From assembly GCA_963682055.1 (NCBI GenBank), contig OY821746.1, positions 27,780,481 through 27,844,480 on the forward strand: a stretch of DNA of 64,000 nucleotides. The letters are read 5' to 3'. Positions 55,053 through 64,000 of the stretch are shown here, in pieces. The stretch is from Primula veris. Lineage: Eukaryota > Streptophyta > Magnoliopsida > Ericales > Primulaceae. Positions within the stretch are counted from its first letter, which is position 1, and every line of letters begins with the position of its first letter. The position numbers were made by a program, and so were the translations under genes. Below the pieces are notes generated by a model, which was given only the letters and a program-made list of their open reading frames with translations, was not told where the DNA came from and made no database searches.

Positions 55053-56594
55053 ATGGTTACCAATGTAGAGGAAACCCATCCCGAGATAATAGAAACCAAT
55101 AACCAAAACACGCAAATTAGCCAACAAGACCTCGACGATCTACTCGCCATCCGCGACAGATATGAAGCTATCCAATCCGGAAACCAACCAACAACCTCCT
55201 ACGTCAACCAAGAACAACCGGTCGAACCACCCCGACATTTCATCGAAGGGATTGTCGACGAAAACCCTTCGTCCTCGGAGGACGAACAAGACGTGCCCGT
55301 ATTAAGGCGTGCACGAAGACGCTTAACCGGGTCCCAAGCAGGGCCGAGCTCAAGAGTCCCTTTGCCTACAGCCTCGGTCAACTCCGGTGCTCGTTTACAA
55401 ACGGACGAAGCTCATCAGTTTGGCATGCCCGAGGATCATGTACTCGGACAGTCGCCCCGACTACCGACTAATTCTCCGAGGATGATTACACCACCCACGG
55501 TGGAGGTACAACATGTTGTTCCATTAGCCGATGAAAGGAACTATGCCCAGCTACAAGCTCAGCTGGCGGCATGTATGACGGCCATGACAGCGGCCGGCAT
55601 CGTATTGCCAGTTATCCAACCCGACAAAGACCCACGCCATGAAGTGGAAGATTCTGCCTACAGGGCCGCCCTGGAGGCAGCGGGTCGGCGACCCGATACA
55701 AGAGTCCCCCACCAAGGGGGCAATGTCCCAATAACTATCGTCCATCCGAACACTCATATGGAACGTGTCCACATAAACACGAAGGACGGTAGATATCCCG
55801 AATACAGGATCGGGGAAGGATATGGCCCATCACCACATCAGGGAGGATACCCACCCCCCTACCAAGTCACGGATGACGCGTTCCAACAGGCTTGGAACGT
55901 ATGCCAAGAAACCCCGTGTGCTGAACAGATCACGCGGTACCGCAATCCTATGGGATTCGTCATCCCTGAATTCAGGCTCTATGATGGGAAGAGTTGCCCT
56001 ATCGACCATCTGAGGCACTACAAGACGAAGATGGAACTGTGGAGTGATGACCATGCACTGATGTGCAAATTTTTCAAAAACAGCTTGGGTCAAGAGGCTT
56101 CGTCATGGTATCATAACTTACCACGGGGCTCCATTAGAAACTGGGCAGAATTGCTAAGAGCATACTTCACCCGATACGCTGCTCATCGGAAAAAGAAGGT
56201 TAGTATCGAAACCCTTCTTAAAATGGCGATGATGCCAAATGAAAGGCTCAACGATTACTGCATACGTTTTATCAACGTAGCAAACCAGATTCCACGATAT
56301 GCCAATAATATAGACATCCAAAACTTTATCAATTCCATCCCTAATGGCTATTGGGCGAGAAGGAAGTTCATAGGCAAAAACTTCCCGACCACTGATTCCC
56401 TGCTAGCCTATTGTACCCACCTCACCGATAAAAACGACGAACTGCGTTTCCTCAACCGAACTCTACCGAGAAGAGAGTCGGTCCGCGAGGCACAGGTGGG
56501 TCGCAAAAGAGTTAGAAATAACCAGGGAGAAGCATTCCAACCGACCAGAAAGGGCAAAGAGCCCGAGGTCCATAGCAGGGTAGAGCGACCATGA
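55053..56594 (+). CDS. gag: gag of element 2, ended by an in-frame stop
   Basis: A 513-aa ORF. The N-terminus is acidic with a Glu/Ser/Asp patch. The Gag core lies at about residues 300-450 (FRLYDGKSCPIDHLRHY, SWYHNLP, YFTRYA, RLNDYCIRF). The TGA at 56592-56594 is in the same frame as the next ORF, and the reading continues through ALEPKP without another break until 57816. It therefore looks like one point mutation (a CGA-to-TGA change would fit) and not the natural gag end. Confidence 0.85.
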   Translation: MVTNVEETHPEIIETNNQNTQISQQDLDDLLAIRDRYEAIQSGNQPTTSYVNQEQPVEPPRHFIEGIVDENPSSSEDEQDVPVLRRARRRLTGSQAGPSSRVPLPTASVNSGARLQTDEAHQFGMPEDHVLGQSPRLPTNSPRMITPPTVEVQHVVPLADERNYAQLQAQLAACMTAMTAAGIVLPVIQPDKDPRHEVEDSAYRAALEAAGRRPDTRVPHQGGNVPITIVHPNTHMERVHINTKDGRYPEYRIGEGYGPSPHQGGYPPPYQVTDDAFQQAWNVCQETPCAEQITRYRNPMGFVIPEFRLYDGKSCPIDHLRHYKTKMELWSDDHALMCKFFKNSLGQEASSWYHNLPRGSIRNWAELLRAYFTRYAAHRKKKVSIETLLKMAMMPNERLNDYCIRFINVANQIPRYANNIDIQNFINSIPNGYWARRKFIGKNFPTTDSLLAYCTHLTDKNDELRFLNRTLPRRESVREAQVGRKRVRNNQGEAFQPTRKGKEPEVHSRVERP

Positions 56595-59500
56595 GCATTA
56601 GAGCCCAAACCGCTCCAGATCGCATACCCAACACCGACCAACGAACATAAACCGCTCCAGCTCACCTACCCGATGCCACCCAAGCCATTTCAACAAGTTC
56701 GGCCCCAAGAGAGGGAACACCGAAACACCTTCGGACCGGTCGAGCTGCGATACACTTTCAACCTATCTGCTGAAGATATCCTCAAGGATATATGCAGGGA
56801 AAGTTGGTATTCCCGACCACAACCGATCATCTCTCCCCCCAATCAGAGAGATTCCAAGCTCTTCTGCGCATATCACGAGGATCACGGCCATCTCACTGAG
56901 CATTGCCGTAACCTGCGATGGAGAATGAACCAGTGGGGCGATGCAGGATACCTAGTCAAGTTCATCAAAGGAGCTGGGAATAAAGGCAAACAATTGGCCG
57001 TCGAGGGATCTGACAACCGGCAAGGTAAAACGATCAACGTCGTTCATATGTCACGACCCGAGGGCCCCGGTGGGGAACGGTCGCGACAACGGCAGCTGGC
57101 CAACTTTGGCCAAGTAGCCAAGGCATCACAGGCGTCGACCTCTAAACGACAGTGCACCCAACGACGACATCCGCCCATTTCTTTCTCAGATCTTGATGAA
57201 GAAGGGGTGATTTACCCCCATGGAGACGCCATTAACCTCCGAGTTCAAATTGGCCTAGACACGGTCAGCAGGGTACTTGTCGACCAAGGAGCCTCTTGTG
57301 ATATCATGTACAGGGAGCTCTTCGACAAAATGGAACTCAAGCTGCAAGATCTACAGCCTGCGGACGTCACGCTGATCGGATTCATCTCCGAAACGACTAA
57401 ACCATTGGGAAAGATCGTCCTCAGTGTCGCAACCGGGTCCGTGTCGGTTCCCGTAGAGTTCTTAGTGGTTAATGACCACTCCGGTCACAATGCAATATTG
57501 GGCCGACTTTGGTTACATGCCATGAAGGCCATACCCTCAACCTATCACCAAAAGGTCAAATACCCAAATGACAGGGGAGAGATCGAGACAGCCAGAGGAT
57601 GTCAAGAGGATTCAAGACGCTGCGAGGACATCACCGCGACTCTCCAACAACAACGAAGCATGGTGGAACAACCCACCAGCACCAAGAAGCTGATCAACCA
57701 AATATCCAAAGCCGAAAGGGTTGTCGAAGAACAAGTAGGAGAGACACTCAGGAGGGTGTATATGCCATATATGGACGAGGAGCATTACTTCCTCCTCGGC
57801 GACAACCTTCCAAAATAGGAATCCGAGGAGTTGAAAGCATTCCTTCTCAACAACACTGATAAATTCGCCTGGAGTCCTAAAGATATGCCGGGCCTAGACC
57901 CCAATACGGCATGCCACCACCTAAGTGTAAACACCGATTACAAGCCGATAGCACAAAGGAGCAGGAAGGTGTCTGTACAGCACAGAGCAGCTATAATCGC
58001 TGAAGTACAAAAGTTATTGGAGGCTGGAGCCATAAGAGAGGTTTACTATCCAAAATGGTTGTCCAACCCGGTTGTCGTCCCTAAGAAGAACGGGAAGGAG
58101 AGAGTATGTATAGACTTCACAAACCTCAACAAAGCCTGCCCGAGGGACCACTTTCCCCTTCCGAGGATTGATCAACTGGTGGACGCAACTGCGGGGGCAG
58201 AACGGATGACCTTCCTTGACGCATATTCAGGATACCATCAAATTCCCCTCGCCCGCGAAGATCAAGAAAAGACTTCGTTTATATCACCTTTGGGAAATTA
58301 TTTCTATACGGTAATGCCGTTCGGCCTACGCAATGCGGGAGCAACATACCAAAGGATGATAACAAGAGTATGTCGAGATCATATAGGGAAGACGATGGAG
58401 GTATACATAGACGACATGGTCGTCAAAAGCGAAAGAGCTACATCCCACCTTCAAGATATCAGGGACGTTTTCCGAACGCTGGGCGAGCACAAACTGAAAC
58501 TCAATGCGAGCAAGTGTGCATTTGGCATCAGCAAAGGGAAATTCTTGGGGCATATGGTTAGCCGACGAGGAATAGAGGCTAATCCCGATCAAATAACGGC
58601 TCTACGAAACCTAGCAGCGCCCAAGAATAAGAAATAGGTACAAGAGCTCACGGGAATGATGGCCGCGCTGAGCAGGTTCATTAGCCGATCCGCAGATAAG
58701 GGACGACCATTTTTCGAATCACTCAAGAAGGATAGAAAATTCGTTTGGGACCCGGAATGTGAAGCTTCATTCAACAATCTCAAAGAGTACTTGAGGACAT
58801 TGCCACTGCTAGTAAGGCCGAACAGAGGAGACATTCTGGCATGCTACCTAGCAGTTTCCGCTACAGCTGTGAGCGCGGTCATCCTAAGAGAAGAAGGTCG
58901 CGAACAATTTCCGATCTACTTCGTCAGCAAGACTCTGGTCGAAGCCGAAACACGTTATCTACCCTTGGAAAAGCTGTGCCTGGCGTTGGTCGTCGCAACC
59001 AGAAAGTTGCCACACTATTTCATAGCTCATCAGGTCCGGGTATACACAAAATTTCATATCAAAGAGTCACTTAGACGGACGGACGTCAGCGGCCGAGTTG
59101 CCGCCTGTGGGGTTGAGCTATCCCAATTTCATATCGAGTTCGCACCCCGTCATGCCATAAAGGGACAAGTCCTGGCCGATTTCGTCGCAGAATTCACCGA
59201 AGGCTATGACGAGCCTTTGGCGCTCTCTCTACAATCACACTGGCAGATACATGTCGACGGATCAGCCACCAAGGACGGATCAGGAGCAGGGATCGTCCTA
59301 AAGTCTAGAGAGGGAGCAATCATCGAAAAAAGCATAAAACTGGGCTTCCGAGCTACCAACAATGAGGCAGAATACGAGGCCATGATAAACGGCATGCTCA
59401 TTGCCCGGTTCCTCGGATGCTCCCACTTAATTGCAAGCTCAGACTCCATGCTCATCGTCAATCAAGCCATCGGCGAATATCAAGCGAAAGATGATAGAAT

Positions 59501-60970
59501 GATCCTCTACCAAGAGAAAGTCCAAAGCTTGATGGCAACCTTCGAACAGTGCGAGTTAGTAAGAATCAATCGCACCGAAAATGCACATGCCGATGCATTG
59601 GCCACCCTAGCCTCGACATTAACATTGACCGACACCCGGTCGATCACAGTGGAACTACTGCTGACCCGAGCATAATAAAAAGGGTAAACCGGGTGACATC
59701 GATACAGTACGAACTAGGTTGGATGGAGGACATGACCCATTATCTGCGAAGTGGAACGCTTCCGGTCGACAAGATAAAAGCACTGAAAGTTACAAGAAAA
59801 GCTCCTCGCTTCTGGCTATCCGAGGACGATAAACTATACAAATCCAGTTACCGGGGACCACATCTACTGTGCGTCCCGACCGAGCTACAACTGCCGGTCT
59901 TGGAGGAAATCCACGAAGGATCTTACGGAGCACACATCAAAGGGCGATCCCTTGCAAACAAGGCAGTGACCCAAGGATATTGGTGGCCCTATATCAAGCG
60001 AGACGCCGATGCATACGTCCAACGATGCGACAAGTGCCAACGATTCGCCAAGATACCACGGCTCCCTTCATCTATGATGACCCCGGTATCAGCACCATGG
60101 CCGTTCGCTCAATGGGCAATTGATTTGGTCGGTAAACTCCCAAGAGCACCTGGGAATGTGGAATATCTGATCGTTGCGACTGATTATTTCACCAAATGGG
60201 TCGAAGCTAAACCCCTCCGAGAAATCAAAGCCAGCAGCGTCAAACAATTCATTTGGGAATACATCATAACTAGGTTCGGTATACCGTACGCTATAATCGC
60301 CGACAACGGAACCCAGTTCAAAGATGCCAATTTACAGCTGTGGTACGAGGAACTCGGTATCCGAAAATTCTATTCGACGCCGACATACCCACAAGGGAAC
60401 GGGCAAGCCGAAGTGTCAAACCGAACAATATTAGACGGCATCAAGACCACCCTTGAACAGGCAAAGGGGAGGTGGCCCGAGCGGCTACTCAACGTTTTAT
60501 GGTCGTGCCGAACTACACCCAAGACGGGCACCAAGGAAACCCCGTTTAGCTTATCATACGGTGTTGAGGCCATCATACCGACAGAGATCGGGCTACCCAC
60601 GCTCCGAACGACGTTGGTCGAGCAGGGAAATAATGAACAAAGAATGAGAGAAGAGCTCGACATGATAGACGAGAAACGAGAGATAGCGGCCCTTACCCTA
60701 GCTAAGTACCAACAAAGCGTGAAGCAAACCTATGACAAGAGAGTAAAAGGGTCTAAAGAATTCATGGTAGGAGAACTGGTGCTGCGACGAGTGACGGTCT
60801 ATACCCGCAACGAAATACATGGCAAACTAAGCCCTACCTGGGAAGGCCCATACGAAATCGTCAAGCAAACAAGTCCAGTCTCTTACAAAATCAAAAGCGT
60901 CCTGTTCGCCAACAGCCGAGGGGAAAAGAATTCTTGGAATGTGGCTAACTTAAAGAAGTACTACGTATAG
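56595..60970 (+). pseudogene. pol: pol of element 2, three stops and one frameshift
   Basis: Continues the gag frame. Knuckle-like CAYHEDHGHLTEHC (about 56866), protease with VLVDQG (about 57276), then stop TAG at 57816. Reverse transcriptase with YIDDM (about 58403), stop TAG at 58635. RNase H and the second RNase H (HVDGSATKDGSG, about 59253), then a frame change between about 59640 and 59675. Integrase is in the new frame with the D-D-35-E triad at 60122, 60302 and 60410, and ends at 60970 after WEGPY. All three pol-side stops keep the frame. With these breaks it cannot make its own enzymes. It lacks a chromodomain, like element 1. Confidence 0.9.
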
Positions 60971-61059
60971 GCAATGCTCCGAATACAAGTACAGGTGCTA
61001 CCTTACCCTTCTTGCTTAATGGCATTATCTTTCTTCTTTTGAATGAATAAAATATATTA

Positions 61060-62120
61060 TTATGCTGTCTACTAATACTATGAAATTCCGTAAATGGCGT
61101 GTTACCGAAGGAACGTCTAGGAATACTATGAAATTCTCAACATGGCCGAAGTGCCTAGAAATACTATGAAATTCTGTAAATGGCGTGTTACCGAAGGAAC
61201 GTCTAGGAATACTATGAAATTCTCAACATGACCGAAGTGCCTAGAAATACTATGAAATTCCGTAAATGGCGTGTTACCGAAGGAACGTCTAGGAATACTA
61301 TGAAATTCTCAACATGGCCGAAGTGCCTAGAAATACTATGAAATTCCGTAAATGGCGTGTTACCGAAGGAACGTCTAGGAATACTATGAAATTCTCAACA
61401 TGGCCAAAGTGCCTAGGAATACTATGAAATTCCGTAAATGGCGTGTTAACGAAGGAACGTCTAGGAATACTATGAAATTCCCAACATGGCCGAAGTGCCT
61501 AGGAAGACTATGAAATTCCGTAAATGGCGTGTTACCGAAGGAACGCCTAGGAATACTATAAAATTCCCAACATGGCCGAAGTGCCTAGGAATACTATGAA
61601 ATTTCCAACATGGCGTGTTACCGAAGGAACGCCTAGGAATACTATGAAATTCCCAACATGGCCGAAGTGCCTAGGAATACTATGAAATTCCGTAAATGGC
61701 GTGTTACCGAAGGAACGTCTAGGAATACTATGAAATTCCCAACATGGCCGAAGTGCCTAGGAAGACTATGAAATTCCGTAAATGGCGTGTTACCGAAGGA
61801 ACGCCTAGGAATACTATAAAATTCCCAACATGGCCGAAGTGCCTAGGAATACTATGAAATTCCCAACATGGCGTGTTACCAAAGGAACGCCTAGGAATAC
61901 TATGAAATTCCCAACATGGCCGAAGTGCCTAGGAATACTATGAAATTCCGTAAATGGCGTGTTACCGAAGGAACGTCTAGGAATACTATGAAATTCCCAA
62001 CATGGCCGAAGTGCCTAGGAATACTATGAAATTCCCAACATGGCCGAAGTGCCTAGGAATACTATGAAATTCCCAACATGGCGTGTTACCGAAGGAACGC
62101 CTAGGAATACTATGAAATTT
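61060..62120 (+). repeat. 86-bp higher-order minisatellite in element 2
   Basis: Two related modules alternate, both starting aatactatgaaattc: a 48-bp one with gtaaatggcgtgttaccgaa and a 38-bp one with caacatggccgaagtgcc. About a dozen pairs are seen. Near 61590 and 61860, and at 62025-62085, modules are fused or doubled, showing unequal exchange. Confidence 0.9.
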
Positions 62121-62413
62121 ATATGCAGGTACAATGCAAGGAATTATTCAGGTCCACATTACGGCGGCGATGCAATATAAATTGGCTAAAACAATGAAGG
62201 AGAATCAATCTAAACAACAAAATATCAACAAGAAGCATCTCCAAAACAGGAATAACGAAATAACAAATGATTTAGCAAGGAAAAATCGATCCAATCAATT
62301 AAATAGCAATACGGCAATGGAAAGGTACAAAACAGGAATAAAGAAATAACATAAATAGTCCTCGCCCGCATTACGGAGGCAACAAGAAGATCATCGACAC
62401 TAAAGAGATTCAT
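62121..62413. other. Spacer between the minisatellite and the antisense ORF
   Basis: Adenine-rich. A 71-aa plus-strand ORF (62134-62349) is Lys/Asn-rich and not convincing. Confidence 0.4.
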
Positions 62414-63064
62414 TTAAGAAGAGCTACTGCAGGAGGAGCACGACGGTAATTGACCGAGCTCAATCTCTTCGTCATCCGTCGTTGTGTACCCATCAGACTC
62501 ATCACCATCAAAACGCTCCTCAGAAATGAGGGCATCAAAATTGGTCGTATGAGCCCCAACACAAGTCAGCGTCTGAAGCCGCGCGTTGAACTCGGCTTCT
62601 TTCGCGAACTCGTGAGCATCCGAGGCCGCTTTACGGCGATCATCGTCAAAGGAGAGGTTACGGCGAGCTTCGATCATAGCTGCGGAAGCATCGTATCTGG
62701 CACGGAACAAACGGAAATACTTCACCAACACGTTGGCCTTGGTCACAAGCAACTTTAATTTGCCGAAGTACTCGTCCTTTGCACGCCAATATCGATCCAA
62801 ACGATGCTCCTGAACCTCAACAGCATGCTCGGCACGGCGAACGTATTCTCGAAAAGAGGCCGCCTGGGTTTTCAGCTTGGTCCGCAGTCGAGCACATTGG
62901 TCGGTCAATTTGACATTTTTGCTCATCAAAACAATGTAGGGCCACCTGTCAGGCACCTCACTAACCGCACCAGATGAGACCACGTCCCGGGCAGCACCAG
63001 TAGGTCCTAAACCTGGGTTAACTAGGCATGGAGAACCAGCCTGGTGCGACATAGTAGCATGTGC
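62414..63064 (-). CDS. Antisense ORF of element 2, C-terminal exon
   Basis: The minus-strand exon begins after a clean acceptor (tttttttatag|gcacat, first exon base 63064) and runs to a stop at 62414, about 216 codons. The protein is Arg/Lys/Glu/Ala-rich with coiled-coil potential (about residues 50-160), followed by an acidic Asp/Glu stretch and a Ser/Cys tail. It occupies the same place and strand as exon 3 of the antisense gene in element 1, without clear sequence likeness. Function unknown. Confidence 0.6.
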   Translation of the reverse strand, partial: AHATMSHQAGSPCLVNPGLGPTGAARDVVSSGAVSEVPDRWPYIVLMSKNVKLTDQCARLRTKLKTQAASFREYVRRAEHAVEVQEHRLDRYWRAKDEYFGKLKLLVTKANVLVKYFRLFRARYDASAAMIEARRNLSFDDDRRKAASDAHEFAKEAEFNARLQTLTCVGAHTTNFDALISEERFDGDESDGYTTTDDEEIELGQLPSCSSCSSSS

Positions 63065-63229
63065 CTATAAAAAAAGAGGGGGGGAGAAGAACGAGAAGAG
63101 ATGAATATAAAAAAAAAAAAGAGGGAAAAAAGAGAAAAAAAAAGCTACAAAAAAAAAAAAGCTACAAAAAAAAAAAAGAGAGAATTTTTTATACAAGCTA
63201 CAAAGAAAACGACAAAACAAGCTATTTTA
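63065..63229. other. Purine-rich probable intron of the antisense gene
   Basis: On the plus strand it is AAAAG-rich (a tandem of gctacaaaaaaaaaaa). On the minus strand this is a long pyrimidine tract before the acceptor, as expected at an intron 3' end. Confidence 0.5.
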
Positions 63230-63823
63230 TTAATCCGACAACCCCTCAACAGACGCCGAAGTCTCTACTACATCGGCAAAATGAATATCTCGCAATGAAT
63301 TAATTCGCGTCCCCAAACGCTCACGAATGACCGCCTCGATTCGGTTCAAGGCAACAGTGGTTTCAGGTACCCCGGCCTTCGCATCCGCCATGCGCTCTGC
63401 CCGGGACACACCACTCATTCCTTTTATATGCTCCAGCACCTCTAAGGCGCGAGCTCGGGCCCAATACGCTTTGGCAAAGGATAGCAGCAGATCCGCGTCC
63501 TCGAAAACGGCCCCAAGGACCAAGCTCAAGCTCGTCACACGACCTCGGGCTTCATCACGAGAACGTCGTAGGGCACCGAGAAGTTCCTTTGCTTTACCCT
63601 TATTTTCCGTATAATGGGCGGTCTTTTTACTAAATTTCTCTCCCAAATCACGTAACCGGATCGCCAAGTTGGAAATATGAATATTCAGACCCTCGATTTC
63701 CCGATAAGCACAAGTCAATTTCGCGGTAAGGGACGCGTTAGATCTTTCCAAATCTTCCATTACGTCACCTACACTACGACTAGGCGAGGTCCAGACCACC
63801 ATGGCAAGGGGGTTATTTGGTAC
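63230..63823 (-). CDS. Antisense ORF of element 2, upstream exon
   Basis: A probable acceptor (attgtcag|gtacca) puts the first exon base at 63823. The frame is open to a stop at 63230. The sequence (DLERSNASLTAKLTCAYREI, LRDLGEKFSKK) predicts a coiled coil. The donor that would join it to the exon at 63064 is not clear; gatgtagtag near 63260 keeps phase 0. The gene's start lies at or beyond the window end. Confidence 0.5.
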   Translation of the reverse strand, partial: VPNNPLAMVVWTSPSRSVGDVMEDLERSNASLTAKLTCAYREIEGLNIHISNLAIRLRDLGEKFSKKTAHYTENKGKAKELLGALRRSRDEARGRVTSLSLVLGAVFEDADLLLSFAKAYWARARALEVLEHIKGMSGVSRAERMADAKAGVPETTVALNRIEAVIRERLGTRINSLRDIHFADVVETSASVEGLSD

Positions 63824-64000
63824 CTGACAATATTTTGTTTTCACATCCTTCAAAATATGACGACCATCAAAAGAAATTAACCCAAGAAAGCCCAACAGAA
63901 AGAAACCACAGCACCTATATTATCACTTCCCCAAAAGAATCTGTTTCTAGATACACAAGAGACCAAAAAAAAAAAAAAAAATATATATATATACATACTG

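Larger units (their letters stand above)
54406..64000 (+). mobile_element. Ty3/gypsy (Tat-type) element 2, 3' end beyond the window
   Basis: 5' LTR, PBS, gag, decayed pol with a second RNase H, 86-bp minisatellite and antisense coiled-coil ORFs, in the same order as element 1. No 3' LTR is present by 64000. The LTR sequence differs from that of element 1, so it is a separate family. Confidence 0.9.

Noticed and set aside
1..64000. CRISPR arrays, bacterial operons, tRNA or rRNA genes
   Set aside because: None seen; the tandem arrays here lack the repeat-spacer pattern and the DNA is clearly plant.

Overview
The window is nuclear DNA of a flowering plant. I think it is a eudicot but cannot place it more closely. 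It is AT-rich and gene-poor. Its genes have introns, and it carries plant-type LTR retrotransposons, MITEs, a Helitron and a CACTA remnant. Protein families include a plant vacuolar/secreted aspartyl protease, organellar small heat-shock proteins, an S1-type (SPH) peptide and a glyoxal-oxidase (GLOX) relic. All calls were made by eye from the sequence and the translated ORFs; no database search was run.

Layout. 1-5.8 kb: intergenic DNA with a hAT-like non-autonomous element, a CACTA terminus and two Stowaway-like MITEs. 5.8-8.7 kb: a two-exon aspartyl protease gene. 9.08-19.98 kb: a complete Ty3/gypsy (Tat-type) retrotransposon with an ATAAC target duplication and almost identical LTRs. Its gag is broken at a 13-C run, a 78-bp minisatellite follows pol, and a three-exon gene lies on the opposite strand with its own TATA box. 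20-26.4 kb: a MITE, a collapsed Ty1/copia derivative with a MITE inside its LTR, and a 2.9-kb non-autonomous copia-like element with identical LTRs. 27.5-34.9 kb: two small heat-shock protein genes, the first with clear heat-shock elements, plus a degraded tail of a third copy. 35-38.5 kb: a tandem array of about 226-bp units with a 200-N assembly gap, running into a pseudogene and an intact copy of a 60-aa STMP1-like micropeptide gene.

38.6-41.2 kb: a T-rich hairpin minisatellite split by a 1.2-kb solo LTR. 43.2 kb: an SPH peptide gene. 46.7-48.7 kb: a CACTA relic (left end plus transposase C-terminus) and a Stowaway MITE, bracketed by a 108-bp direct repeat. 49.6-50.1 kb: a MITE split by a 296-bp Helitron with exact TC...CTAG ends. 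52.5-54.4 kb: a GLOX pseudogene between two related LTRs arranged head to head. 54.4 kb to the end: a second Tat-type element with decayed pol, an 86-bp higher-order minisatellite and antisense coiled-coil ORFs. Its 3' LTR lies outside the window.

How the parts relate. The host genes are independent units; only the two heat-shock genes look like relatives from local duplication. The most striking shared pattern is the region 3' of pol in both Tat elements: pol, then a minisatellite, then an oppositely transcribed, apparently spliced gene for an acidic or coiled-coil protein. In element 1 that antisense gene reads cleanly through three exons to a protein of 814 residues.
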